Source of the DNA: Oscillospiraceae bacterium
GTDB taxonomy: Bacteria; Bacillota; Clostridia; Oscillospirales; Acutalibacteraceae
Reading direction: 5' to 3'
DNA length: 52,657 nt
NCBI GenBank assembly: GCA_015065585.1
Contig: SVQC01000008.1
Span: 1-52,657, forward strand
Notes under the pieces: model-generated
Seen by the model: the letters and a program-made list of their open reading frames with translations, nothing else
Database searches by the model: none
Told to the model about the DNA's origin: nothing
Program-made: the position numbers and the translations under genes
In this document: piece by piece, positions 33,934 through 42,742 of the stretch
How positions within the stretch are numbered: position 1 is the stretch's first letter
Layout: each line of letters starts with the position of its first letter

Positions 33934-35480
33934 GATTTATCCACTCCTATCTGCTCCATCTCTAAAATTTCAGTATTATAGAAAACTGATTTTTTTTGAA
34001 TTTCCTTATCAAGCATTTCGAATCCGTACTTTTCGGTAAGGGTAGGCAATGAAGAAAAGAGATTTGTTCCAAGTCCCAGTCTTTCACCGTTTATCTGTAC
34101 TCCAAGAGCCGCAAGAGTTGTGGGGAACATATCAAAAGTACCAAAACTGCGGTTTTTCTCCTGAACAGGCTTTACGGCAGAATTAATTATACAGTTATAC
34201 ACCGTTCTGGTATAATTTTCGTCAATATCCTTTAAATACTCAGGGTCCATTGTAAGATGGTCGCCGGATATTACAATAGTTGTATTTTCATAAAAAGGCT
34301 GTGCCTTTATCCAGTTTACAAACTCGTAAACCTGCCTTGAGGAACAGGAAATAACGTTAGAATATTGCTCCTCATATTTATCCTGACAGTCCTCGCAGAT
34401 ATAACCGTCGGGGAAATGGGTATCAGAGGTCAGCACCGTAAAGTTAAAGGGCGCTCCCTTTTCATAAAGCTTTGTGATTTCCTCTTTGGCAAAGGCGAAA
34501 ACCTTTTTATCTTCAAAGCCCCACCACTCACGGTAATCCTCGGGAAGTCTGCCCTCGGCTTTAAGAGAATTAATGTCTACGATATTATAATTACCGTGTT
34601 CGGTAAAATACGTCTTTCTTCCGCCGAAATCAGCGTCACTTCCCACAAGAAGCGTCTGATTATACCCCTCTTTAGCAAGAATTTCGCCTATAGTAGTAGC
34701 GCCCGAGAGAAAGGTCTGACCCTCAGTTCCGTAGCCGGGACTTTCTATAGGCACCTTTATCATCATGCCCGAGGTCTGAGATACCATACCGGCAGAGGTC
34801 CATGTAGTACCCGTAAAGGAAAGGGCGCCGCCCACGCCGTTATTTGCAGAAAAGTTAATATTATTCTGGGCTAAAGAATAAAGCTCAGGCATAAAGTTTT
34901 CGGTTATACCGCCGCCGGCAGAGGTGTCCCAATAGGTATTTTCCATAGATTCAAGAAAAATATATATAAGATTTCTCTTTTCTTTAGGAAAGGTAATCGT
35001 GGCAGTCTGGGGATTTACGTAGTTTGCCTCAATAAAATCAGAATTCGTCGAGGTGGTCACAAGATAGCTTCCAACCTTAAGTCTTGCGACAAAAAAGGTA
35101 ACGGCAACAAGTAGGGTTGCAAGAGCAAAGGGTAAAGCAACGTTTTTGAAAAATACGCACACCTTTGTAGAGGTATATTTAACATACCTTTCAAATTTAC
35201 TCCATTTTCCCTTTAATGTCCCCGAAAGAACGATATATAAAAGAATTTCTATAACAGTAGTAAGAATTCCTAAACCGCCAACACGGATATAGGCGCTGAC
35301 TAAAAGATTTTTATTAGCGCCAACCGAGGGAGATTTGAGCTGGAACAAAATCTGGTCAAGCAAAACGTTATCATACTTATTTACAAGCCATAAGGTCATA
35401 AAAAACAGTAAATTTCCGGCAAACAGAATTATAAACGCCCAAACAAGCTTTTTGTTTATAGGTTTTTTCTCTTTGGTCAA
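33930..35480 (-). CDS. LtaS-type sulfatase-fold membrane enzyme (polyglycerolphosphate or related transferase)
   Basis: About 516 residues. N-terminal membrane helices (about 14-35, 60-85, 110-135), then an alkaline-phosphatase/sulfatase domain from about 175. Candidate catalytic and metal motifs are IYIFLESMENTYW, SFTGTTWTSAGMVSQTSG (nucleophilic Thr), LTSDTHFP and IVISGDHLTMDPEY. LtaS enzymes move glycerol phosphate onto lipoteichoic acid. Three helices instead of the usual five, and an inserted CEDCQDKYEEQ segment, mean another phosphotransferase role is possible. The TTG at 35480, 4 nt after GGTGAT, is preferred to the GTG lying inside that site. First gene of a four-gene operon. Confidence 0.85.
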   Translation of the reverse strand: MTKEKKPINKKLVWAFIILFAGNLLFFMTLWLVNKYDNVLLDQILFQLKSPSVGANKNLLVSAYIRVGGLGILTTVIEILLYIVLSGTLKGKWSKFERYVKYTSTKVCVFFKNVALPFALATLLVAVTFFVARLKVGSYLVTTSTNSDFIEANYVNPQTATITFPKEKRNLIYIFLESMENTYWDTSAGGGITENFMPELYSLAQNNINFSANNGVGGALSFTGTTWTSAGMVSQTSGMMIKVPIESPGYGTEGQTFLSGATTIGEILAKEGYNQTLLVGSDADFGGRKTYFTEHGNYNIVDINSLKAEGRLPEDYREWWGFEDKKVFAFAKEEITKLYEKGAPFNFTVLTSDTHFPDGYICEDCQDKYEEQYSNVISCSSRQVYEFVNWIKAQPFYENTTIVISGDHLTMDPEYLKDIDENYTRTVYNCIINSAVKPVQEKNRSFGTFDMFPTTLAALGVQINGERLGLGTNLFSSLPTLTEKYGFEMLDKEIQKKSVFYNTEILEMEQIGVDKS

Positions 35481-35512
35481 AAATATCACCCTTTTAAAAG
35501 TTTTCCTATACT

Positions 35513-35541
35513 ATTTTATCGTTTAGAGGCAAAATAGTCAA
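35513..35541 (-). promoter_or_regulatory. Promoter of the LtaS-like/serpin/ABC operon
   Basis: Minus-strand TTGACT (35536-35541), 17-bp spacer, TAAAAT (35513-35518). Confidence 0.7.
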
Positions 35542-35575
35542 TAGCCGTAAAATTTTTAACAAATTGGACATATAT

Positions 35576-35613
35576 AAAAAATTCCGAAGAATTTTTTATC
35601 CTTCGGAATTTTT
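35576..35613 (-). terminator. Terminator of the giant adhesin gene
   Basis: AAAAATTCCGAAG pairs with CTTCGGAATTTTT, beginning a few bases after the adhesin stop codon. Confidence 0.9.
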
Positions 35614-35619
35614 CTTTAA

Positions 35620-38600
35620 TTATTCTTTACAGCTTTTTCTTTTTAAAACTGCAATAATGAGTATCAGCACAAGGCTTACTGCGGCAATTATAAGCCACAT
35701 TGTAAGGTTCATATTGTCCCCTGTCTGAGGCGCAGGCTCGGTATATACATTGGCAAACTCAATAGCCTCTGCTGTATCCTGACCCTTCTTGATTTGAGTG
35801 TCACAGGTAAGCTTACCCTTGTTATCGTCGGTTACCGTAACGGTAACGTCATATACCGTTTCGTCATAGGTAATACCTTTTCCGTTGCCCTTTATTTCCT
35901 TTACAGTATAGTTATAAACACCTGTTTTGGTGTAGTCCACACTAAAGGAGAAGTTACCGTCGGCATCGTTTTTAGCCGTTGCCAGTTCCTTACCCTCGCT
36001 GTCATAAAGAGCAAAGGTGAATTCCTCATTTTCAAGGTTTTTGCCGTCAAGAAGCTTTTTACCCTCTATCTTAGCGGAGCCCTTTGCGCTGTATGTATTT
36101 ACAAACTCTACGGTATCGCTATAGGAAACCTCGGTTTTAAGTATACTTCTTGTACCGTTTAGTCCCTCGGTTACGGTAACGGTAACAACGTATTCCTTAT
36201 CGGAATAGGTAATTCCCTCAAATACGCCGTTTTCTGCTGTATCAGGAATTTGCTCCTTAATTACGTAATAGTATACCCCTGCCGTGTCGTAGGTAATATA
36301 TTTACTGCCGTTTTGTTCAGCAAATTTAAACTTACCGTCAGCGTCGTTTTTAGCCGTTAATACAGCCTCGCCCACAGCGTTTATCTTACCGTCAGCGCCC
36401 TTTAAAGCCTGATAAAGCTCAAAAGTAAATTCTCCGCCGGTAAGTTCTTTATTAAAGGATTTATCACCCTTGATTTCTGCCGTTACGCTTTCCTCGTTAT
36501 AAACGTTCTCAAATATAGGTGTTGACACTTCCTGTTCGCCGTTGTCGGTAACCTTAATATACTTAGCGTTGGCAACAAGCACGCCGCTCAGGTTATCCGT
36601 AATGTCTATTTCAACCTTGAAAATCGTTTTGTCATATTCCATAAGAGCCTTATTTCCGGCTTTTTCAACGATTATAAAGCGGTATGCACCGATAGTGCTG
36701 AAGTTAAGCTCGTTTATCTGTGAATCGAAGTAAACCATACCGTCTGTGCCGTTGCTTCTTGTAGCAATAAGATTTCCTCTTACGTACTCGCCGTCAACAA
36801 GTACGGCAGAGTAAAGCTCGAAATCAAAGGTATGTTCAGCAATACTGTCACCTTTAAGGGTTTTCTTTACAGCTATATCAAAGGAAGTAGGCGTAACCTC
36901 GTATTTATTCACAAAATCGGGACTTGTAGAGCCGTAGTTTACGCTAGCCTCCAATTTACCCTTACCGTTATCGGTTACGGTTACAGTTACGGTATACTCA
37001 TTTTTGTCGTAAACAACACCGTTTAATTTGTTGCTACTATCAACACCCTGAGGTACCTTTTCACGAATCTTATATTCGTAAATTCCTGCAGTATCGTAAT
37101 TAAGGTTAAACTCGAAACCTGCCTTTGTATCACTAACGGGAACTCCGTTGCCTATCGTGGCGATAACCCTACCGTTCTCTATAAGCTCGAAATGGAAGGC
37201 GTTTGCCTGAAGCTTTATTATACCGCCCTCTAAGGTCTTAGTACCCGAGATTACGGCGGAAGTACCCTCAGCTCTGTATACGTTATTAAACACAATAGCG
37301 GTAGCGGGAGCTTCTGTTACTCCGTCAAACACCGTCATAGAAGCGTTTGCGACAAGTTTACCGTTAACGCTGTCACCTGTAACAACAACCTTTATGCGAT
37401 ATTCGTTTTTATCGTAGGTTACACCGTTATATACTCCGTCAACAGCGTCAGACGGAACATTTTCTCTTATTACATAGTAATAGGTTCCCTCTCTATCAAA
37501 GGAGAATTCACCGAAGTTGAATATTCCGTTATTATTATAATCGGCAACCTTGGTGTCGGGGGTTACCCCTGCAGTACTGTAGTTAGCGTTCGTTTCATAA
37601 AGGGCAAAGGTAAAGTTATCGGTAGACGTAATATTTCTTCCGAAAAGGTTCTTTATACCCCTTAGGTTTTCTGCTACCGTTACTTTTTCGGGAGTAAAGG
37701 TATTTTCAAACTCTATACCGCCCACCTCGGCAACCGCAATTAATTTGTCGGCAGAAGCAGTAGAAGAAGCTTCTGCAACCTTATTTGCGCCATCAAATAT
37801 TTCCATATCTATGATGTAGTAACCGTCTTCTACCTTTACGGAGACAAGTACCTTATATTCCTTTGTGGTATAGGTAACGCCATTCATAGTTCCGCCGGAT
37901 TCTTTAAGCACGTAGTGGTAATCCTTTGATATACCGTCACTATATACAACAGAAAGCCTTGTTGTACCTGCGGCGGCAGTTTCAGGGGAAGAGGCAATAG
38001 CGGCAGCGTTTACTATATTATAATTGCTGTCAGCCTCAAAAAGCTCGAATTTAAAGCCTGCAGGAAGAATGGTTGCAGTCTGATTGTAAATATTTTTAAC
38101 CGTCTTCTTAATACCGATAACAGCCTCAGCCGCGCCGCTTATCTGATAGGTATTGTTAAAGGTTGCGGTAACGCTGTTTCCGTTTATAACGGTGTTGGCA
38201 ATATTGTCAACCGACGCAATCTTTAATTTTCCGTTTCCGTCATCAACAACAGTTACCGAGAATCTGCCGTACGTAGTATCGTAAACAATACCGTTTTTAA
38301 CGTTTTCCTCGTTTACCACTTCAATAATTCTATAGTAATAAACCCCTGCCGAAGCGTAAACTTCGTCTTTAAGCAGGTCGATATTTACGGTGTTTGCGCC
38401 GTTTTTAGAGTAGTTGATAACAGCAGAATTTTCGACCTTTTCATAATCTGTTCCGTTCCATTTCTGGAGAGCAAATTCAAAATCAATGACCTTGCCATCT
38501 GCAAGTAGAGCGCTGTTTATAAGGTTTTTGTTAACCGTAATTTCAATATTTGCCTTGTCGGTAGGCGATGCAAAGTAGGTATTTACAAAGTCAATATACT

Positions 38601-41600
38601 TGGTTTCACCCGATTTTGCCGTAGCATTTTGTGAAACGGCGTTTGCAGTAAAGCCTGCAGGCACGGTTTCACTAACGCTGACAACCGTACCGTCGGCAAC
38701 GTCGTTAATATCAATGGATTCGTTGTGCTTTAGGGTTACGGTATCGCCTGATTTAAGGGTAAGCTTTGCTCCGTCGCTGTATACCGCGTCATATTCCTTT
38801 CCGTCAGAGAAATTAACGGTAAAAGTAAAATCATCGTCAAAATGACCCTCAATATCGCTTACAACCTGCTTTGTTATAACAACATCGCCTGTTTTAGGAA
38901 CGGTATTAACGAACTCGGCTGAATTAATCACCGACTCGCTTACGGTCATTACGGCGCTGTCAACAGAAGTATCGCCGTTAACGCTGTATACCGCATAGCC
39001 TGCATCGGCAGGAACGTTCTCTTTTACAGTAACATCTTTTCCAATAAGAGACGAGCCTAATATATACGCCGATTCGCCGTGCTTTAGCTTTAAAGTGTAG
39101 CTTGTAGCAAAATCAATAGTGCTCTCTGCTCTCTCACCCGAAGCGTTCTCTTTTATAAGGGTAAGATTGGCGCTGACGGGCGCAGAAACGGTAAATTCAT
39201 ATTCAGCGTTTCTGTCGGTAATAGTTGCGTCGGCGATTTTGGTTATTTTAACACCCTCGTAAGCGTCAAATATAAGCATACCATTGTTACCCAGGTATGA
39301 GTCAACGTGATAGCCCACCTGTTCCTTCTTTCCGTCAACGGGAGCGTGAACGAAGGGCTTATCTGAGAAATTAATCGTACCTGTATTATTATCGGTTTTT
39401 TCTACTTGATAGTCTCCGAAATAATGATGTATCGTACCTGCCTTTACATACCAGGTGTTATCACTTCTCTTTACGAGAGCGTCTGAATTAGATAAAACAT
39501 TCTGCGATACTTCCTCATAATACCACTCGGCAACGATATTACCGCTAACCTCTTTATAGATAAGAGTTCTGTGGTAAAGAGGCGAAGATGCGCTGTAAAC
39601 GGGAGCGTTTGCGCTTACGTAAGCCGTTCCCTGCTTATTGGTAAATATATCGCTGTCGGTATTATAATAATAACGCTCGTTTTCCTTTGAAGGTTCAAAG
39701 AAAGAAATAGTGTTTTTATTAGTGGTGTAAGAATATGTATAACCGTCAATAGAACTCCACTGATTAGTATAGAAAACGTAATCTCCATCACTATTCTTAA
39801 CAAGGGGTTTTTTAGCGGTGTTTTCTATATTTAAAACATCAATGTCGCTGTCAAGACCAACCTCATAAAGCAAACGGCTGGGTGCGCTCGCCCCCGAAAT
39901 CGTCATAGAAGCAGGGTCTTCGGGGTCTAATCCGTTAAGCTCAATATTATATTCAACAAGAGGAATAAGGGAAGCGGGAAGCTTACCTATAACCCTTATA
40001 TTGCCTACCTTACTTGCATCATATTTATCACTGGCGGTGTCTTTAAGGGTAGTACGCACCTGAATGGTAGCATACATCATATCGGTTTTTCTGTGTCCCT
40101 CTCCTACCGCATCGTAAAAGCCGTAGGATTTAATTGCAAATACGGCGCTGTCGGCTATTTCGGCAGGTACGGCAGAGGGAGAATCATCCTTACCGTCCCA
40201 GAAGCCCACGTATTCGCCTTTGCCGTTAGCGTACCAACCGATATAGTTACTATATTCGCCTGTAACAGCATTGTAGTAAAGCTGACCGTTAGCGTAGGCT
40301 TTGCCTATAAGCTCTCTGGCAACGTTAGTATCGGAAATTGCCATTCTGTCCTTTACAGCCCATACAAGATTGTTACCTACGTCGGTAGGATTCTCAACAG
40401 TACCCATACCGCCGCTGTATATCATTCTTGCCAGTGTAGAGCCGTCATACAGCTTGCTTCCAAGCTGGATTCCCTTAATGGCTTTTACTTCCATATTGTC
40501 GCCGATGTAATCGTCAAACTCTATAAAACCGCCGTGGTTAATAGTATCGCCGCCGTCAACAAGAGTGGGATAATAAAAGGACTGAATTGTTATCTGCTCT
40601 ACTATGTCATTAAAGGCGTTTGTAAGAGAAGCAGTATCATTCGCGCCGAAATATTTTGTTACGTAGTACTGATTCCAACCCTTCTGTGCATTAACAGGCT
40701 CTTTATAGGTTATGGTTTTTCTTTCTGTACCTGCTACGTTAATTGCAACCTGCATCGTCTTGTCAGAACTGTTTGCCAATTGCTTGAAGGAATTCCAGTA
40801 GGAATTTGCGGAAGTATTGTTCGCAGGGTCAAGAAGGCTTAAAGCCGCCTGCTTAGAGCCAACGTTAAGACCTAAGGTGTAAACTAAAGGACTTCTTCCG
40901 TATTTCTCACCGATTTTATCGATAGAATAAGAAGCAGTGAGCTGGGTTAAGAAAGAAATTCCCACACTTCCGTAAACGTTTTCCTGTCCGTTACCGCTGT
41001 TGCTGTTACCAACGTTTGTGTAATCTGTTGTGGCTACGGTAGGTGAGCCGTCGGTCATAAGAACTACAACAGGCATACGGACAGTACCCGCCTGAACACC
41101 TCCGCTAATAGCGGTATCACTCACCTGCTCAAACATCTGCCAGGCCTTGTATATACCATTTTGTGTATATGTACCACCGGTAACCTGTTTACTGTTGCTG
41201 TCACTAAAGGTGCTTGTAACTCCAGGCGCTACAGTACCGGTAACACCGCTTGCTACCTTTACACCGTTACGGGTAACGGTATTTCTGCCCGAACGCTCGG
41301 TCCAGGAAGACGTAAGATAAACTCTTCTGTTCTGAGAGTCGATACCCTTTTCATATCTGCCCAGCGGTAAAATAACGGTTGCAGTCTGAGGCGTAGCCGC
41401 GCTGCCTGTACTCGTATTACCACTGTAAGCGATTACACCAACACGGTTATTGGGGTTAAGAGCAAGAAGGCTTTCAATAGCGTTGTTAGCCGAATTAACC
41501 ATAGTCACATAAGGGTCAGTACCACCCGATACGTCCATACTTCCCGAAAGGTCAAGTACTAAAATTGAATCTGTAGGTAAGGTGGTGTAACCTTCTACGC

Positions 41601-41940
41601 TTTTAGATGAAGCTATGGTAGAAAGAGAAACAAGAAAATTATTTTTTCCTATTTCAAGGTTTAATCCGTCATCGTCCTCTGCCGTAGCGGCTTTGTAATC
41701 CTCGGCGCTTTTAAACACCGATTTATCACTCCATACGCCGCCAACCCAAGTAGTATCCTTTGCCGTAGGACCGAAAAAGCCTTTCCAACCGTTAACGGTA
41801 GAAGGGTCGCTGATTTTCGTAAAATTGCCCGTGTCGGCGCTTACACTGAACATAAAAGTTGGGAGCATGCTAAAAAGCATAATAGCCGTCAAAAAAACGG
41901 CTAACCACTTTTTGTATCTTTTAACGCTAAATATCTTCAT
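35620..41940 (-). CDS. Giant cell-wall-anchored adhesin: VWA domain plus seven pilin-type isopeptide repeats
   Basis: 2106 residues. Signal peptide (about 1-36). A von Willebrand A domain has the MIDAS motif DLSGSMD at 130-136 and VVLMTDGSPT near 290, interrupted by long insertions as in pilus tip adhesins. A middle region with a DUF7601/DUF5979-like module (TGDVVITKQVVSD) follows. Seven consecutive Spy0128/FctA-like pilin repeats come next, each of about 110-150 residues. They share FTFELYE-type openings, a GxYYYVI(R/K)E strand, GVTYDKNEY-type motifs and an F(V/E/N)NxY end, and probably carry Lys-Asn isopeptide bonds. The C-terminus has a PAPQTGDN sorting signal, a hydrophobic helix and a RKSCKE tail, so a sortase should attach it. 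No sortase lies in the window. Monocistronic. Confidence 0.9.
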   Translation of the reverse strand: MKIFSVKRYKKWLAVFLTAIMLFSMLPTFMFSVSADTGNFTKISDPSTVNGWKGFFGPTAKDTTWVGGVWSDKSVFKSAEDYKAATAEDDDGLNLEIGKNNFLVSLSTIASSKSVEGYTTLPTDSILVLDLSGSMDVSGGTDPYVTMVNSANNAIESLLALNPNNRVGVIAYSGNTSTGSAATPQTATVILPLGRYEKGIDSQNRRVYLTSSWTERSGRNTVTRNGVKVASGVTGTVAPGVTSTFSDSNSKQVTGGTYTQNGIYKAWQMFEQVSDTAISGGVQAGTVRMPVVVLMTDGSPTVATTDYTNVGNSNSGNGQENVYGSVGISFLTQLTASYSIDKIGEKYGRSPLVYTLGLNVGSKQAALSLLDPANNTSANSYWNSFKQLANSSDKTMQVAINVAGTERKTITYKEPVNAQKGWNQYYVTKYFGANDTASLTNAFNDIVEQITIQSFYYPTLVDGGDTINHGGFIEFDDYIGDNMEVKAIKGIQLGSKLYDGSTLARMIYSGGMGTVENPTDVGNNLVWAVKDRMAISDTNVARELIGKAYANGQLYYNAVTGEYSNYIGWYANGKGEYVGFWDGKDDSPSAVPAEIADSAVFAIKSYGFYDAVGEGHRKTDMMYATIQVRTTLKDTASDKYDASKVGNIRVIGKLPASLIPLVEYNIELNGLDPEDPASMTISGASAPSRLLYEVGLDSDIDVLNIENTAKKPLVKNSDGDYVFYTNQWSSIDGYTYSYTTNKNTISFFEPSKENERYYYNTDSDIFTNKQGTAYVSANAPVYSASSPLYHRTLIYKEVSGNIVAEWYYEEVSQNVLSNSDALVKRSDNTWYVKAGTIHHYFGDYQVEKTDNNTGTINFSDKPFVHAPVDGKKEQVGYHVDSYLGNNGMLIFDAYEGVKITKIADATITDRNAEYEFTVSAPVSANLTLIKENASGERAESTIDFATSYTLKLKHGESAYILGSSLIGKDVTVKENVPADAGYAVYSVNGDTSVDSAVMTVSESVINSAEFVNTVPKTGDVVITKQVVSDIEGHFDDDFTFTVNFSDGKEYDAVYSDGAKLTLKSGDTVTLKHNESIDINDVADGTVVSVSETVPAGFTANAVSQNATAKSGETKYIDFVNTYFASPTDKANIEITVNKNLINSALLADGKVIDFEFALQKWNGTDYEKVENSAVINYSKNGANTVNIDLLKDEVYASAGVYYYRIIEVVNEENVKNGIVYDTTYGRFSVTVVDDGNGKLKIASVDNIANTVINGNSVTATFNNTYQISGAAEAVIGIKKTVKNIYNQTATILPAGFKFELFEADSNYNIVNAAAIASSPETAAAGTTRLSVVYSDGISKDYHYVLKESGGTMNGVTYTTKEYKVLVSVKVEDGYYIIDMEIFDGANKVAEASSTASADKLIAVAEVGGIEFENTFTPEKVTVAENLRGIKNLFGRNITSTDNFTFALYETNANYSTAGVTPDTKVADYNNNGIFNFGEFSFDREGTYYYVIRENVPSDAVDGVYNGVTYDKNEYRIKVVVTGDSVNGKLVANASMTVFDGVTEAPATAIVFNNVYRAEGTSAVISGTKTLEGGIIKLQANAFHFELIENGRVIATIGNGVPVSDTKAGFEFNLNYDTAGIYEYKIREKVPQGVDSSNKLNGVVYDKNEYTVTVTVTDNGKGKLEASVNYGSTSPDFVNKYEVTPTSFDIAVKKTLKGDSIAEHTFDFELYSAVLVDGEYVRGNLIATRSNGTDGMVYFDSQINELNFSTIGAYRFIIVEKAGNKALMEYDKTIFKVEIDITDNLSGVLVANAKYIKVTDNGEQEVSTPIFENVYNEESVTAEIKGDKSFNKELTGGEFTFELYQALKGADGKINAVGEAVLTAKNDADGKFKFAEQNGSKYITYDTAGVYYYVIKEQIPDTAENGVFEGITYSDKEYVVTVTVTEGLNGTRSILKTEVSYSDTVEFVNTYSAKGSAKIEGKKLLDGKNLENEEFTFALYDSEGKELATAKNDADGNFSFSVDYTKTGVYNYTVKEIKGNGKGITYDETVYDVTVTVTDDNKGKLTCDTQIKKGQDTAEAIEFANVYTEPAPQTGDNMNLTMWLIIAAVSLVLILIIAVLKRKSCKE

Positions 41941-41985
41941 TTAACATCCTCCTTAAAACATTTTTCATCTTTTCTCTTGTGTAAT

Positions 41986-42014
41986 ATTATACATTAAAAT
42001 CGTACTTTTTTCAA
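41986..42014 (-). promoter_or_regulatory. Promoter of the giant adhesin gene
   Basis: Minus-strand TTGAAA (42009-42014), 17-bp spacer, TATAAT (41986-41991). AAGGAGG lies 7 nt before the ATG, so strong expression is likely. Confidence 0.8.
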
Positions 42015-42139
42015 CATTTTTTTATATACTATATATTACTATGTTTTACGTGATTACCACTAAATTTTGTATAGGGGTTGAATGTTTGTAAATTTAAGTG
42101 TAAAATATAAGAAAAAATCTTATAAGGAATATTCAATTT

Positions 42140-42559
42140 ATGATAATTATGAGTGTTGACAGAGGCAAAGCCCGTACCGGTATTGCCTACAGCGATAAAG
42201 GTGAAACCTTCGCCTTTCCTCTTGAGGTTATAACCGAATATAACGAGGAAAAACTTATTGAAAAAATTGCGCAAAAAGCCTCAGATATAAAAGCTGAGCT
42301 TATTGTTGTGGGACTTCCCCGCCGTACCGACGGAAGCCTTGGCGACAGCGCCGAGGAATGTATGGCTCTGGCTGAAAAAATAAAGATAAAAACGGGTATT
42401 GAAACCACCCTTTACGACGAGCGTTTTACTACCGTTTCAGCCCACTCCGCCCTTAACGCTACAGACACAAGAGGCAAAAAAAGAAAGGCGGTTATCGATG
42501 CCGTCGCCGCCACTATGATTTTAGAAGATTTCCTCAAATACCGTAAGAACAGGGAATAG
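42140..42559 (+). CDS. ruvX: YqgF/RuvX-type Holliday-junction resolvase or pre-16S rRNA nuclease
   Basis: 139 residues with an RNase H-like fold. The active-site Asp lies in SVDRGKARTGIAYSD, followed by VVGLPRRTDGSLGDSAEE, LYDERFTTVSAHSAL and DAVAATMILEDFL, all typical of YqgF. Family members process the 5' end of 16S rRNA or act on Holliday junctions. The ATG at 42140 has AAGGA 11 nt upstream; a second in-frame ATG three codons later is also possible. It stands alone between the adhesin and htpG genes. Confidence 0.92.
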   Translation: MIIMSVDRGKARTGIAYSDKGETFAFPLEVITEYNEEKLIEKIAQKASDIKAELIVVGLPRRTDGSLGDSAEECMALAEKIKIKTGIETTLYDERFTTVSAHSALNATDTRGKKRKAVIDAVAATMILEDFLKYRKNRE

Positions 42560-42682
42560 TTGGAGGGTAACGCCTTCTGCGGAGGGCTACACCTCATACC
42601 AATTGCTGATGCAATGCATTCTCCCTTGGGAGAAAGGGTCCGCTTGCGGTGGCTGAGGGATAGTTAGGGATTAGCTTCCCCC
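42556..42682. repeat. Dispersed palindromic repeat, family B (fullest copy)
   Basis: Runs from GTAACGCCTTCTGCGGAGGG through an ATTGC/GCAAT hairpin, TTCTCCCTTGGGAGAA and CCGCTTGCGGTGGCTGAGGG to TAGTTAGGGATTAG. The right half matches 5145-5200 in inverse orientation; the left half matches 12025-12060. Non-coding; a MITE-like or REP-like origin is inferred. Confidence 0.75.
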
Positions 42683-42689
42683 TGCCTAA

Positions 42690-42741
42690 GCATAGCTAAA
42701 AGAGAAAAAGCTTCTCGCAAGAGAAGCTTTTTTCTATGCTA
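42690..42741. terminator. Bidirectional terminator between ruvX and htpG
   Basis: AAAAAGCTTCTC (42705-42716), GCAA loop, GAGAAGCTTTTT (42721-42732), flanked by further pairing AGCATAG with CTATGCT. T-runs are present in both directions. Confidence 0.9.
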
Positions 42742-42742
42742 T

